Shown in pieces: positions 32,728-41,936 of a stretch of 64,000 bases of DNA. The notes under the pieces were generated by a model, which saw only the letters and a program-made list of their open reading frames with translations, searched no databases and was not told the origin of the DNA. The stretch is from Geomicrobium sediminis. GTDB lineage: Bacteria > Bacillota > Bacilli > Bacillales > Marinococcaceae. Position numbers and translations under genes: made by a program. How positions within the stretch are numbered: position 1 is the stretch's first letter; every line of letters begins with the position of its first letter. The DNA lies in assembly GCF_016908595.1 (NCBI RefSeq), contig NZ_JAFBEC010000006.1, forward strand, positions 124,001-188,000, given 5' to 3'.

Positions 32728-33630
32728 TTATGATTCAGTATTCATCCAATCATCAACAACATCCGAATAATCTTCCATCCATTGATCAACGGCTGCTGAT
32801 TCATTTCCTAGTTCACTCTGTAGGACGAGTAAGTCAGAAAGTTGTTCGTCTGTAAAGTAGATTTGGTTTAGGAATTCAATTAGTTCGGGCATCTCGGATT
32901 CCAATCCAGGACGAGTCATATAGTAAATATCATCACCTTCGCCATAGACTTGATCTGGGTCGTCTAAATATTTCAGATCGTATTCCCCGAACGTCCAATG
33001 AGGGCTCCAGAGCGTTACAACGATCGGTTCTTCGTTGTTATATGCTGTATCAAGTGCAGTAATCATCGATTGTTCTGCAGATGTTTGAAGAGTGAAATCA
33101 TCAAGCCCGTAGTGATCAAGTACTTCTTCTTCTGTAATTGCTGAGAGCGATGCACCAGGGTCGATGCCGATAATTTGTCCATTTAACTCCTCGACGTAGT
33201 TGTTCAAATCTTCAATGGTATGTATGTCTGTCATGTACTCTGGAACAACAAGCCCCATTTCAGTACCTTCATAAAGCAATCCTTCTTCATGAGTGTCGAT
33301 GTTGTCAGAATCGAAACTTAAAAATTGCTGATCCGTAAATGGTAACCAAGCAGAAATTCCAAGGTCGATCTCGTCGTTTTCAAGTCCAGAGAATAAAAAA
33401 GCTTTCTCTACTTGTGAAGTCGAAACATCGTAGCCTTGCTCAGTCAGTAAGCGGTCGAACAACTCGGCTTTTGCGATACTTTCTGCATAGTTGTTAAACC
33501 CAATCAGAATCTCTTCGCTACTCGTTTCTGATTCAGAGTTTTCTGTTGTTTCGTTTCCATCATTATCTCCACATGCGCTTACGAGCGCAATCGCCATTCC
33601 TGCTGTAAGTAGTGCATAGCTTTTTTTCAT
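32728..33630 (-). CDS. Glycine betaine-type ABC solute-binding lipoprotein (copy 1)
   Basis: A 300-aa paralogue of the neighbouring receptor, with lipobox LVSAC (Cys20) and an acidic Glu/Ser/Thr linker. It shares GFNNYAES, AFLFSGLENDEIDLG, EMGLVVPEYM, GASLSAITEEEV and VVTLWSPHWTFGEYDLKYL. The two copies differ mainly in the linker and C-terminal helix. The high Asp/Glu content is typical of proteins exposed to saline or alkaline medium. GAGAGG precedes the ATG. It must use ABC subunits encoded elsewhere, or act as an extra receptor for an OpuA-type porter. Confidence 0.88.
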   Translation of the reverse strand: MKKSYALLTAGMAIALVSACGDNDGNETTENSESETSSEEILIGFNNYAESIAKAELFDRLLTEQGYDVSTSQVEKAFLFSGLENDEIDLGISAWLPFTDQQFLSFDSDNIDTHEEGLLYEGTEMGLVVPEYMTDIHTIEDLNNYVEELNGQIIGIDPGASLSAITEEEVLDHYGLDDFTLQTSAEQSMITALDTAYNNEEPIVVTLWSPHWTFGEYDLKYLDDPDQVYGEGDDIYYMTRPGLESEMPELIEFLNQIYFTDEQLSDLLVLQSELGNESAAVDQWMEDYSDVVDDWMNTES

Positions 33631-33756
33631 TAAAAAACCTCTCTCTTATGTATTGTGTTTCATATCCCCTAATCTGTTGATCATAAACCTTTACGCTTGT
33701 TTGTCAATGGAGAATACGGTTCAATAGAGTAAGAAAATCGAAAGTGAGGTATACAA

Positions 33757-34524
33757 ATGACCACTCACTTGGAATTTGTATCAGTGAGAAAAAGTCGGGG
33801 AGATTTTACGCTCACGCTTCCTGATGTATCGATTAAACAAGGAGAAATCCTCGGAGTTATTGGAAATAATGGGGCTGGAAAGTCAACAATGATGCAACTT
33901 GTCCTCGGCCTTATTACGACAACAGAAGGGGAAATCCGCCGTTATCATGATGGTGTCCACATTGATGAAGTGGGCGTTTGGAAAGAAGAGGCCGGCTTCG
34001 TCTTTGACGACTTATTAATGTATGATGACATGAAACTCAAACGCCTCGGTAAATTCTTAAACGAGCAATATAAGCATTGGGACCAACAGCGTTATCTTGA
34101 AATGTTAGCGCTGTACAATGTTGATCCGAATAAAAAGATAAAGAAATTGTCTAGAGGAATGAAAATGAAAGCAGGCTTTGCGATGGCGCTTGCTCATCGA
34201 CCGAAGTTAATCCTTTTGGATGAACCGACTGCAGGGCTCGATACGAAATCTCGACGAGAAATGGTTCGGTTGTTAAAAGAAGCTCAATCAGAAGGAACGA
34301 CGATCATTTTCTCTTCACATATTCTCTCTGATATGGAAGAACTTGCGGAGACGGTTTGGTTAATGGATGAAGGAGCTGTGCTTGCTCACGGTCGAGTAGG
34401 AGAATTAAAGGAACGCTTCTCTAAAAATGCGAATGGACGCATCGTACCGAAAGAAGAGGGCAACGGAGAAATGATTAGCCTTGAAGACTTGCATGACTAC
34501 TACTTAGGTGGTGAGCTCGATTGA
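33757..34524 (+). CDS. ABC transporter ATP-binding protein (YtrB-like)
   Basis: A 255-aa ATPase for an ABC-2 exporter. Walker A is GNNGAGKST (37-45), the signature is LSRGMKMKAG, Walker B is LILLDEPTAGLD and the H-loop is FSSHIL. Lack of a typical Q-loop spacing (GFVFDDLLMYDDM) and the LSRGMK signature resemble YtrB and bacteriocin-type exporters. GAGG precedes the ATG. The stop overlaps the following permease start, so the two are one transporter. The GntR regulator often found with the Ytr type is absent. Confidence 0.88.
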   Translation: MTTHLEFVSVRKSRGDFTLTLPDVSIKQGEILGVIGNNGAGKSTMMQLVLGLITTTEGEIRRYHDGVHIDEVGVWKEEAGFVFDDLLMYDDMKLKRLGKFLNEQYKHWDQQRYLEMLALYNVDPNKKIKKLSRGMKMKAGFAMALAHRPKLILLDEPTAGLDTKSRREMVRLLKEAQSEGTTIIFSSHILSDMEELAETVWLMDEGAVLAHGRVGELKERFSKNANGRIVPKEEGNGEMISLEDLHDYYLGGELD

Positions 34525-35132
34525 TTAGTGTCTTTAAGCTAGAAGTGTGGTTGATGAGATCAGGCTTACCATTGATCATTATAATTCCGTTTATTTTAGG
34601 TTTTTTTAGTGTCGTTAACAATACGGTTAGTCCGTTGATTATTGTGTATGTGATGACGATTGCACTTATCCAAATGGAAGAAAAGAACCGTGTGAATCGG
34701 TTTATGTACTCGTTGCCACTACGTCGCTCGGAAATCTTTTATGGGAGAGTCTTATCATTGACCTTCTATGGTTCGCTCTGGCTAGTCTTTGAAAATGTGG
34801 CAAGACTAATTACAGGAATAACGATTGATGGGTCCTATGTGTTCTATTTAGTATCTACCCTTGTCATGATTATGATTGTTTCTTCACTTATGGTTTCTAT
34901 TTCGAAAATAATGCCTCAAGGCATGTTACGGTGGATTGTTTTGTTTATTGTGTTTTTCTTAGCGGTTACGAGTATGACGTTTGTGACAGCTATTACGAGT
35001 ATGTTCTTAGAAGATGTTGTAGGAGTCGTTCCATTATTCCTTTCAGTCATTACATTTATTGTAGGTGCCATTGTCTTTTTTGCAGTTTCAGTTGGGGGCA
35101 TCGCTATTCATAAAAGACAAGATGTTGTGTAA
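34521..35132 (+). CDS. ABC-2 type permease subunit
   Basis: A 203-aa membrane protein with six hydrophobic segments, pairing with the upstream ATPase (TTG start overlapping its stop codon, GGTGGTGAG upstream). The cytoplasmic loop MEEKNRVNRFMYSLPLRRSEIFYGRV is typical of small ABC-2 permeases. In such proteins it docks to the ATPase. The transported compound is unknown; short permeases of this kind often export or remove peptides or lipid-active agents. Confidence 0.8.
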   Translation: MISVFKLEVWLMRSGLPLIIIIPFILGFFSVVNNTVSPLIIVYVMTIALIQMEEKNRVNRFMYSLPLRRSEIFYGRVLSLTFYGSLWLVFENVARLITGITIDGSYVFYLVSTLVMIMIVSSLMVSISKIMPQGMLRWIVLFIVFFLAVTSMTFVTAITSMFLEDVVGVVPLFLSVITFIVGAIVFFAVSVGGIAIHKRQDVV

Positions 35133-35147
35133 AGAGGAGCTATGTAA

Positions 35148-36212
35148 ATGAAGCGTGTATACAGTGACGTCATTCAGTTTCGAGGAAATCATTATGACTT
35201 TGGCGTGATACAAGGTGAGCGCTTAAGAGAATCGTTAACGTTGAAAAATCGCGAGAATCAGTGGAAGGTGCGTCAACCTCGCTTTCAAATTGATGTAGAC
35301 GAAGCCAAAGCGATGTTTCAACAACTTGCACCGCAAATATGGGAAGAGTTACGAGGGTTACAAGATTCTCTGCAATGGTCAATCGATAAGGTATTGCAAG
35401 AGTTTGGGGGATTCCGTGTGAACGGAGATCGCTCTGGTTGTTCTGTCATGTCAGGTGAGGGATATCTTGTGCGCAACTACGATTATCATCCGAAAACGTA
35501 TGATGGAAGATATGTGTTATTTGCCCCAAACGATAAAGGATACGCGACAATTGGACCTAGTCAACGAATTACCGGTCGTATGGACGGGTTAAATGAGAAA
35601 GGGTTAGCGATTGGCTACAACTTAACGAATCGGCGAAAGCCTGGAGATGGGTTTATTTGCACGATGATTGGTAGGTTATTGCTTGAGACGTGCGCAGATG
35701 TGACAGAAGCTGTAGAGCTATTAAAGGAAATACCACATCGCCATTCATTTAGTTACATCGTCTATGACCAAACCGATGGCATGGTCGTTGTAGAAAGCTC
35801 TCCTCGTGGTGTAAATGCAAGGGCAGCTGACGCATGTACGAATCATTTCGAGATTCAAACGAAAGAAAATCGCTTTAACTTGGACGACTCCATGCGCAGG
35901 TTAAATCTTATGAAAAACTCAGGTGTTAACTCGCCAGAAGAAGCGTATCAGCTCTTAAATAACCCAGAAGAAGATGTATTCTCACTCAAGTATACGAGTT
36001 GGTCAGGGACCATTCACACGTCATTGTATGAACCAGAAAAATTAAGAGCGAGCATCGGAATTGGTGGAAACCAAAAGCCGTATACCTTTGATTTTCACGA
36101 TTGGTTGGAAGGGAATGACCTTAATCTCGCAAAGCTTGAAGGAATCGTAGATACAGAGCTTCCTTTTGTTCATATGGATGAGCGTGCGGATTGGTTTCAA
36201 CGAAAGGATTGA
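35148..36212 (+). CDS. C45-family Ntn hydrolase / acyltransferase
   Basis: This 354-aa protein is related to isopenicillin-N acyltransferase (MEROPS C45). Such enzymes cut themselves before a cysteine that becomes the N-terminal nucleophile. Cys98 in RSGCSVMSGEGYLVRNYDYHP is the expected residue, giving alpha (1-97) and beta chains. Further family marks are RMDGLNEKGLAIGYN, YIVYDQTDGMVVVESSP and ACTNHF. There is no signal peptide, so it is cytoplasmic. It lies 15 bases after one ABC exporter and five bases before another, so it is probably co-transcribed. It could hydrolyse or transfer an acyl group on the exported compound; the substrate is unknown. Confidence 0.87.
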   Translation: MKRVYSDVIQFRGNHYDFGVIQGERLRESLTLKNRENQWKVRQPRFQIDVDEAKAMFQQLAPQIWEELRGLQDSLQWSIDKVLQEFGGFRVNGDRSGCSVMSGEGYLVRNYDYHPKTYDGRYVLFAPNDKGYATIGPSQRITGRMDGLNEKGLAIGYNLTNRRKPGDGFICTMIGRLLLETCADVTEAVELLKEIPHRHSFSYIVYDQTDGMVVVESSPRGVNARAADACTNHFEIQTKENRFNLDDSMRRLNLMKNSGVNSPEEAYQLLNNPEEDVFSLKYTSWSGTIHTSLYEPEKLRASIGIGGNQKPYTFDFHDWLEGNDLNLAKLEGIVDTELPFVHMDERADWFQRKD

Positions 36213-36217
36213 TCAGC

Positions 36218-37132
36218 ATGATTGAAGTAAGTGAACTTCGTAAGTCATTTAAGTCCTTTGAAGCCGTGAAAGGCAGTAGTTTTACAGTGGAGGAAGGGGA
36301 GATCTTCGGGTTTCTCGGACCAAATGGGGCCGGAAAGAGCACGACGATTAATATCCTCTCAACAATGTTAAAACCAACGAGCGGAGAAGTGAAAATTAAC
36401 GGCTACGATGTGACGAAACAAAAGAATAAAGTGCGAGAGAGTATCGGTATTATTTTCCAAGAGAACACATTAGATGAAAAGTTAACGGCAAAAGAGAACT
36501 TAATGCTGCATTGCAAACTGTACCGTGTTCCGAAGAAATCACGAAAAGCGCGGATTGATGAAGTGCTTGCCATTGTTGATTTGACCGACAATCTCAATCA
36601 GACGGTGGAGAAGTTCTCAGGGGGAATGAAACGTCGTTTAGAAATCGCACGCGGGCTTCTTCATTATCCGAAAGTCTTGTTCCTTGATGAACCGTCTGTT
36701 GGTCTTGACCCTCAGACAAGAGCGCACATTTGGGAGTACATTTTGAAGCTTAAAGAGAAAGAAAATATGACGATGTTCTTGACGACGCATTACTTAGACG
36801 AAGCAGAAATTAGTGACAGAATCGCCATTATGGACCACGGAGAAATGATTGCTCTTGATACACCAAAACGTTTAAAGGCACAACTTGGCGGTGACGTCAT
36901 TGAGCTACAAACGACAGACAATCAAGCAGCATTAGAAGAAATCAATGAAAAGTTCTCAGTGATTGAAGCAACACTTCATGAAGAAGGAATTACGTTAAAA
37001 GTCAAAAATAGTGATGAGTTTGTTTCGACGTTTATGAAACAGTTAGAAACCCCCGTTACAGGACTTGATATTCGAAAACCGACATTAAATGATGTGTTCC
37101 TTTCGATGACGGGAAGGGAAATCCGTGACTAA
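36218..37132 (+). CDS. ABC transporter ATP-binding protein (DrrA-like)
   Basis: A 304-aa ATPase of the daunorubicin-resistance exporter type. Walker A is GPNGAGKST, the Q-loop is IIFQENTLDEKLTAKEN, the signature is FSGGMKRRLEIARG, Walker B is VLFLDEPSVGLDP, and the H-loop is TTHYLDEAE. A C-terminal extension after residue 220 ends with PTLNDVFLSMTGRE, the typical DrrA tail. ATG at 36218 follows AAAGGATTG; an earlier in-frame ATG lies inside the C45 gene. Nine bases or so separate it from its permease. Confidence 0.92.
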   Translation: MIEVSELRKSFKSFEAVKGSSFTVEEGEIFGFLGPNGAGKSTTINILSTMLKPTSGEVKINGYDVTKQKNKVRESIGIIFQENTLDEKLTAKENLMLHCKLYRVPKKSRKARIDEVLAIVDLTDNLNQTVEKFSGGMKRRLEIARGLLHYPKVLFLDEPSVGLDPQTRAHIWEYILKLKEKENMTMFLTTHYLDEAEISDRIAIMDHGEMIALDTPKRLKAQLGGDVIELQTTDNQAALEEINEKFSVIEATLHEEGITLKVKNSDEFVSTFMKQLETPVTGLDIRKPTLNDVFLSMTGREIRD

Positions 37133-37144
37133 GGGGGTAACGTG

Positions 37145-37969
37145 ATGGAAGGCATGATTGCCATTTGGCAACGAGATGTCATGAAGTTTTTTAAAGATCG
37201 TGCTCGCTTATTCGGCTCAATGACGATGCCGATCTTGTTATTGATTGTGTTTGGCGTCGGTATGGGCGGATCGATGGAATCGTTAATGCAGAACGTTGCA
37301 GGTGGCGATTTAGATTTTAACTACGTAGCGTTTATTTTCCCTGGTATCGTTTCAATGACGCTTTTAATGACGTCTGTATTCTCGTCACTGTCTATTATTC
37401 AAGATCGTGACTTTGGTTATATGCGGGAGATTCTCGTTTCTCCAGTTTCAAGAGTGAGTATTGCACTTGGGAAAATGTTAGGTTCAGCTACGGTCGCAGT
37501 CATGCAAGGGTTATTGTTGTTTTTATTAATGCCGGTTTTAGGAGTTACAATTGATCTTGTTTCCTTCTTCGTGTTGTTACCGGTGATGTTCTTACTTGCA
37601 TGTGCATTCGCTTCGCTTGGGTTATTAATTGCTAGTGTTATTTCATCTACACAGGCATTTCAACTCGTAGTGAATGCCATTGTTATGCCGATGATTTTCT
37701 TATCGGGGGCATTGTTCCCGCTCAACAATATGCCAGCTTGGATTGATGTACTCGTCACATTAAATCCAGTTACTTATGGCGTTGATTTAATGAAACATAT
37801 TATGATTGATGTTGATCAATTAAGTCGAGAAGTGTACGTAGAAATGGGACTCGATTTAGACTTTTTTGGAATACCGGTAACACCATTAGGTGAAGTGCTG
37901 TTTATTATCGGTTTTACGGCGGTTTTAATTGTTCTCGCTACGCTAAGTTTCTCACGTGCGAACCGTTAG
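37145..37969 (+). CDS. ABC-2 type permease (DrrB-like)
   Basis: A 274-aa membrane protein with six transmembrane segments. Family segments are IWQRDVMKFFKDRARLF, FIFPGIVSMTLLMTSVFSSLSIIQDRDFGYMREILVSPV and MIFLSGALFPLNNMP. AAGGGGG lies seven bases before ATG 37145; a GTG three bases earlier is also possible. With the upstream DrrA-like ATPase it forms an exporter for amphiphilic compounds. Confidence 0.9.
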   Translation: MEGMIAIWQRDVMKFFKDRARLFGSMTMPILLLIVFGVGMGGSMESLMQNVAGGDLDFNYVAFIFPGIVSMTLLMTSVFSSLSIIQDRDFGYMREILVSPVSRVSIALGKMLGSATVAVMQGLLLFLLMPVLGVTIDLVSFFVLLPVMFLLACAFASLGLLIASVISSTQAFQLVVNAIVMPMIFLSGALFPLNNMPAWIDVLVTLNPVTYGVDLMKHIMIDVDQLSREVYVEMGLDLDFFGIPVTPLGEVLFIIGFTAVLIVLATLSFSRANR

Positions 37970-37987
37970 AAAGGAAGATTAACCGAC

Positions 37988-38872
37988 ATGCGAGGAATTG
38001 TATTACTACTCAGTTCGTTAATGCTACTTACTGGATGTGCACTACCAGGGGCACAATCGGCGGCTGATGGATTTTCAAATCAAGTGATAGGGTGGTTGTT
38101 TTTAGGCACAGGAATTGCGTATCTCATTTACTTATTAGTTACGCTCATTTTGTTGCGTAAATCACCGAACGTGGACGCTCAAGAAGGGGCGATAACGAAT
38201 CCGTATATTTATGGACTTGTCGTTCAACGGAAACCGTTGTTTTCAGCGACGGTTCAAGATGCTTTGTTGTTTGATTTATGTAGAAAAGGAACGGTGCAAA
38301 AGGACGGTGACACGTACCATCTCGTTGCAGAAGAACAACTAGAATCGTATGAAGTTCCGTTTGCATCATTATGGTTTAAGGACAGGGAATCGTTCACTCC
38401 GAAAACAAAGGGTGCATCACTTCGCAATAACGACCGCGTAAAGCGTGAATTTCGACAGCGGTTGCTACAAGAAGGAAAAGCGTATCAAGAAGCGATTCTT
38501 CGTCTCGGGTACTTTCGACGGCAGTCGGGTTATACCGTGTTTCATACGATCTTCTTACTGTTGTTAGCAAGCTGTGGTGTTGTCTTTATGTTTGCTGAAA
38601 GCAACTGGTTTATTGGCGTAGGTGTCCTGTATATCATTATAGCAGTCATCACATGGTCGTATGTCATCCAACAAAATATCCTCACACAGCGAGGACAAAA
38701 AGCTTACAGCCAAGCCAAACACGTGCAACAACAGTTAAAGACAGGGACATACTCAAAGACGCAAGATGAAGCGATCATCGTTTTTGCAAAAGTAACAGGT
38801 CTATCTCACCAGATTCAGACAGAAGTGGAATTCGCAGAAATTGAAGCGATCTACAAATCAATACTCAAATAA
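37988..38872 (+). CDS. Membrane lipoprotein-like protein, unknown
   Basis: A 294-aa protein. The N terminus is a signal/lipobox (LMLLTGCALPG, Cys17). It is followed by one membrane segment (35-57), a soluble domain (65-180) and two more membrane segments (about 185-230), then a polar C-terminal tail. I do not recognise the family with confidence; the layout resembles DUF2207-like or TIGR04222-like proteins. It follows the DrrB-like permease by 18 bases with a good AAAGGAAG site, so it belongs to the export operon. A shared terminator follows. Confidence 0.65.
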   Translation: MRGIVLLLSSLMLLTGCALPGAQSAADGFSNQVIGWLFLGTGIAYLIYLLVTLILLRKSPNVDAQEGAITNPYIYGLVVQRKPLFSATVQDALLFDLCRKGTVQKDGDTYHLVAEEQLESYEVPFASLWFKDRESFTPKTKGASLRNNDRVKREFRQRLLQEGKAYQEAILRLGYFRRQSGYTVFHTIFLLLLASCGVVFMFAESNWFIGVGVLYIIIAVITWSYVIQQNILTQRGQKAYSQAKHVQQQLKTGTYSKTQDEAIIVFAKVTGLSHQIQTEVEFAEIEAIYKSILK

Positions 38873-38874
38873 CA

Positions 38875-38904
38875 AAACCAGCGGGGACAGTCCCCCGCTG
38901 GTTT
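38875..38904. terminator. Shared terminator between convergent operons
   Basis: AAACCAGCGGGG pairs perfectly with CCCCGCTGGTTT around a six-base loop. It lies between the export operon and the convergent ecsB-like gene, touching the stop of the latter. Confidence 0.8.
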
Positions 38905-40111
38905 AACGTGTGAAAGCAAACAAAGCAAATAGCGCACCTAAACTAAATGGAAGAATTCCAAGAAGTCCAAAGAACGAAGCACCTAAGTAACCGTAAAAGA
39001 TCATAGCAAACGGAATAAGTAGAATAAACGTTGAACGCTTTTTACTTTTAAATGCATCGAGTTCATCCCAACGAAATTGATATAAATACCGATGTTCTAA
39101 GCTATCAGCAATACAACTACGTACCATAAACAGCACCATAAGCGAAACACCGATTGTAATAGCAATACGAGGACCTCCCGGAAGCAGTAGCATCGCATTA
39201 GCTGGAAGCATCGTCATCCCGATGTACAGTCTCCGTTGATGGGGCGTACGTAAAAAGCGTTTGATTGATACTTCTGCAAGTCTCTTTGAAGCTCCTTCAG
39301 ATCGGAAGATGAATTGAGAGCGACGAAACAAAATCCAAGGTCTCTTGCGTTCGAACAACGGCTTCGGATCCGTTTGGCCACCTATGCGCATTACTTGATC
39401 GAGTGCCATGTACCGTGCTTCGTTTTCTTTTGCGACGTGCAATGAAAAGTGGCTGCTCCGTGTGATGCGTTCACGTCGAAGGGTAGCATAGACGTGAAAT
39501 AGAAGTAACCCTACCAAGCTAATCATCACTGTATGTGAAGTAATGAATTGAAACAACGTCATATAACTGAAGATTACGATGATGAGTACTCCGTAACAAA
39601 GAATGGATCGAAGCGGCTGACGAAACAGTTCGAACGTTCTTCGTTCTGCAATCCGTAAGCTTTGTTTTAGCAACACCGTAAGTACATATAAGAGCAAGAG
39701 TTCGACAAGATTAAATTTATAGGCTCCAATAAAAAAGGGTAATGCCAGAAGGAATACGAGTGCAATTCTTACGCTGTCTCGAAAGAGTGAGATGTTTAAG
39801 CCAAAGCGTCTTATTGAGCGCATCCAATCGGTTTGTTGATGCAAAAACAATTGATCGGCTTCCCGGTAATAATAACGTAACTGTCCAGGGAGAATTGCGA
39901 AGAAAATAAAGAACGCTAATATCGCTGGAGGAATTGCGTGCATCCACGATACAGGATCAAATAAGTTATCGTAATATAAGAATCCTCCGATGACTAGTCC
40001 TGGAAGAACGATATACAATACGACAGTCCAATCATAGACAAGCTTCCACAGTTGTTTTTTTTCTTGCCATTCGGTTTTTATACGTTCAGCTACTAGTGTT
40101 TTAGGCGTCAT
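38903..40111 (-). CDS. EcsB-like ABC transporter permease
   Basis: A 402-aa polytopic membrane protein with the EcsB family look. It has an N-terminal cytoplasmic helix (LVAERIKTEWQEKKQLW), paired hydrophobic segments, a long basic central loop (ERITRSSHFSLHVAKENEARYMALDQVMRI) and the C-terminal four-helix part. Eleven bases overlap the ATPase gene. EcsAB in B. subtilis affects protein secretion and intramembrane proteolysis. Because the usual HIT-family neighbour is missing, this may be an additional copy rather than the housekeeping one. Confidence 0.82.
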   Translation of the reverse strand: MTPKTLVAERIKTEWQEKKQLWKLVYDWTVVLYIVLPGLVIGGFLYYDNLFDPVSWMHAIPPAILAFFIFFAILPGQLRYYYREADQLFLHQQTDWMRSIRRFGLNISLFRDSVRIALVFLLALPFFIGAYKFNLVELLLLYVLTVLLKQSLRIAERRTFELFRQPLRSILCYGVLIIVIFSYMTLFQFITSHTVMISLVGLLLFHVYATLRRERITRSSHFSLHVAKENEARYMALDQVMRIGGQTDPKPLFERKRPWILFRRSQFIFRSEGASKRLAEVSIKRFLRTPHQRRLYIGMTMLPANAMLLLPGGPRIAITIGVSLMVLFMVRSCIADSLEHRYLYQFRWDELDAFKSKKRSTFILLIPFAMIFYGYLGASFFGLLGILPFSLGALFALFAFTR

Positions 40112-40820
40112 GAGGATTCGTCCTCGTTAACGCATCAAAACAATCAAATAGCGTTGCTTCAGGAAGGTTAGCGGTCTCTTGAATCACAGTTAAGTCCCCG
40201 TGAGCGAGAACACTCCCTTTGTGGATGAGGATAAATCGATCACACACTCGTTCTGCCGTATCAAGAACGTGAGTAGACATAATCACTCCGGCGCCTCGTT
40301 GACGCTCTTCTTGTAAGATTTCGAGTAAGACACGTGTTGCTCTTGGATCGAGCCCAATGAATGGTTCATCAAAGATGTATAAGTTAGGACGAATGGTTAG
40401 CGCAATAATAATCATTGCCTTTTGCTGCATTCCTTTGGAAAAGCTTTCGACATAATGGTGTTTCACTTCACTCATTTCAAATTGCTCGATATAACGTTCT
40501 GCGGACTCCCTCGTCTTTTTTTCATCGAGCTCAAATGAGCTGCATGCAACGGTAATATGTTCATAAAATGTAAGCTCTTTATAGTAGATCGGTTGTTCGG
40601 GTACATAAGCGTAACGTGAATGCCCATCTTCCCAATAAATCGCTCCCTCTTTCGCTTTAAGAAGGCCGATCATCGCTTTAATCGATGTGCTCTTTCCCGC
40701 CCCGTTTGGGCCAATAACTCCGATTTGTTCACCTTCATGAACTTCAAAGGTGACGTCATCAACAATACTTTTCCCTGTTTCATAACCAGCCTTTTTCACG
40801 ACTGCTGTAGCAATTTTCAT
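40101..40820 (-). CDS. EcsA-like ABC transporter ATP-binding protein
   Basis: A 239-aa ATPase. Walker A is GPNGAGKST, the Q-loop region is YVPEQPIYYKELTFYEH, the signature is FSKGMQQKAMII (Lys instead of the usual Gly at the second position, as in EcsA), Walker B is LYIFDEPFIGLDP and the H-loop is MSTHVLD. ATG at 40820 follows GGGGGAG; an upstream in-frame ATG lacks a site. It is first in a two-gene operon with the overlapping EcsB-like permease. Confidence 0.87.
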   Translation of the reverse strand: MKIATAVVKKAGYETGKSIVDDVTFEVHEGEQIGVIGPNGAGKSTSIKAMIGLLKAKEGAIYWEDGHSRYAYVPEQPIYYKELTFYEHITVACSSFELDEKKTRESAERYIEQFEMSEVKHHYVESFSKGMQQKAMIIIALTIRPNLYIFDEPFIGLDPRATRVLLEILQEERQRGAGVIMSTHVLDTAERVCDRFILIHKGSVLAHGDLTVIQETANLPEATLFDCFDALTRTNPHDA

Positions 40821-40949
40821 AGTTTCTCCCCCAAAAAAAGGCATCATTTATAGTTTCGGAAAATTCTCGATAAAGTTTTAGAAGTTTCAATTGAGGTAAT
40901 GAAAAAGTAGTGAGATAATTTAGCAAAACCTTTGTGAGGTGGCGATAAA

Positions 40950-41936
40950 GTGAAAAAGCTCATGAATGATTCTACTAAAATTGTTAGTCAGTTTCTAGAT
41001 GGATTAGTGGCATCACATGGAAATCTTATCAAACGTCTTGAAGGAACGGAAGTCATCGTTCGAAAAGAAATGATACCAAACAAAGTCGGACTCATAAGTG
41101 GTGGTGGTAGTGGTCACGAACCTGCACACGCCGGTTATGTAGGAACAGGAATGCTTGATGCAGCGATTGCAGGAGAAGTGTTCACTTCACCAGGCGCAGA
41201 TCAATTCTTAGCTGCAATCCAAGCAGCAGATCAAGGAAGTGGCGTGCTACTCATCATCAAGAACTACAACGGTGATGTCATGAACGCAGAAATGGCGATG
41301 GAAATGGCAGAAGCAAAAGGCATTGAAACGGCGATGGTTGTCGTGAATGATGATATCGCTGTTGATGATGTCGAGAACCGTAGAGGCATCGCCGGTACTG
41401 TATTAATCCACAAAGTTGCTGGGGCAAAAGCAGAGCAATTGGCATCATTACAAGAAGTTAAAGAGGTTGCAGAACGAGCTATTTCGAACGTGCGAAGTAT
41501 GAGCGTTGCGCTCCAAGCATGTACATTACCATCAGCATCGAAGCCAAGTTTTTCGTTATCAGATACGCAAATGGAAGTTGGAATTGGTATTCATGGAGAG
41601 CAAGGGATGAGCCGTGAAGACGTACTCACTTCTTATGAAATTGCCGAGTTGCTCGTGTCGCATATAGAGAAAGAAGTCGATGTAACGAAGCCGGTATATG
41701 TGCTTGTCAATGGAATGGGCAGTACGCCATTATTAGAACAATACGTCTTTGCGAACGATACAGTATCGATTCTAAAAAAGAACAACGTCCACGTTGAGAA
41801 AATGCTCGTAGGCGATTATATGACGAGTTTAGACATGGCTGGCATATCATTAACGTTATTTGCCATCGATGAAGAGCTTCACTCACTATTACAGTCAAAA
41901 GCAACAACCATTCAATGGACGGAGGTTTCGCAGTGA
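40950..41936 (+). CDS. dhaK: DhaK: dihydroxyacetone kinase, substrate-binding subunit
   Basis: This 328-aa subunit binds dihydroxyacetone covalently through a histidine, here His215 in GIGIHGEQGMS. Other family marks are GLISGGGSGHEPAHAGYVG and IIKNYNGDVMNAEMA. GTG start with GAGGTGG upstream. The first gene of dhaK-dhaL-dhaM, it uses PEP through the PTS rather than ATP. No glycerol dehydrogenase gene accompanies it in this window. Confidence 0.95.
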   Translation: MKKLMNDSTKIVSQFLDGLVASHGNLIKRLEGTEVIVRKEMIPNKVGLISGGGSGHEPAHAGYVGTGMLDAAIAGEVFTSPGADQFLAAIQAADQGSGVLLIIKNYNGDVMNAEMAMEMAEAKGIETAMVVVNDDIAVDDVENRRGIAGTVLIHKVAGAKAEQLASLQEVKEVAERAISNVRSMSVALQACTLPSASKPSFSLSDTQMEVGIGIHGEQGMSREDVLTSYEIAELLVSHIEKEVDVTKPVYVLVNGMGSTPLLEQYVFANDTVSILKKNNVHVEKMLVGDYMTSLDMAGISLTLFAIDEELHSLLQSKATTIQWTEVSQ

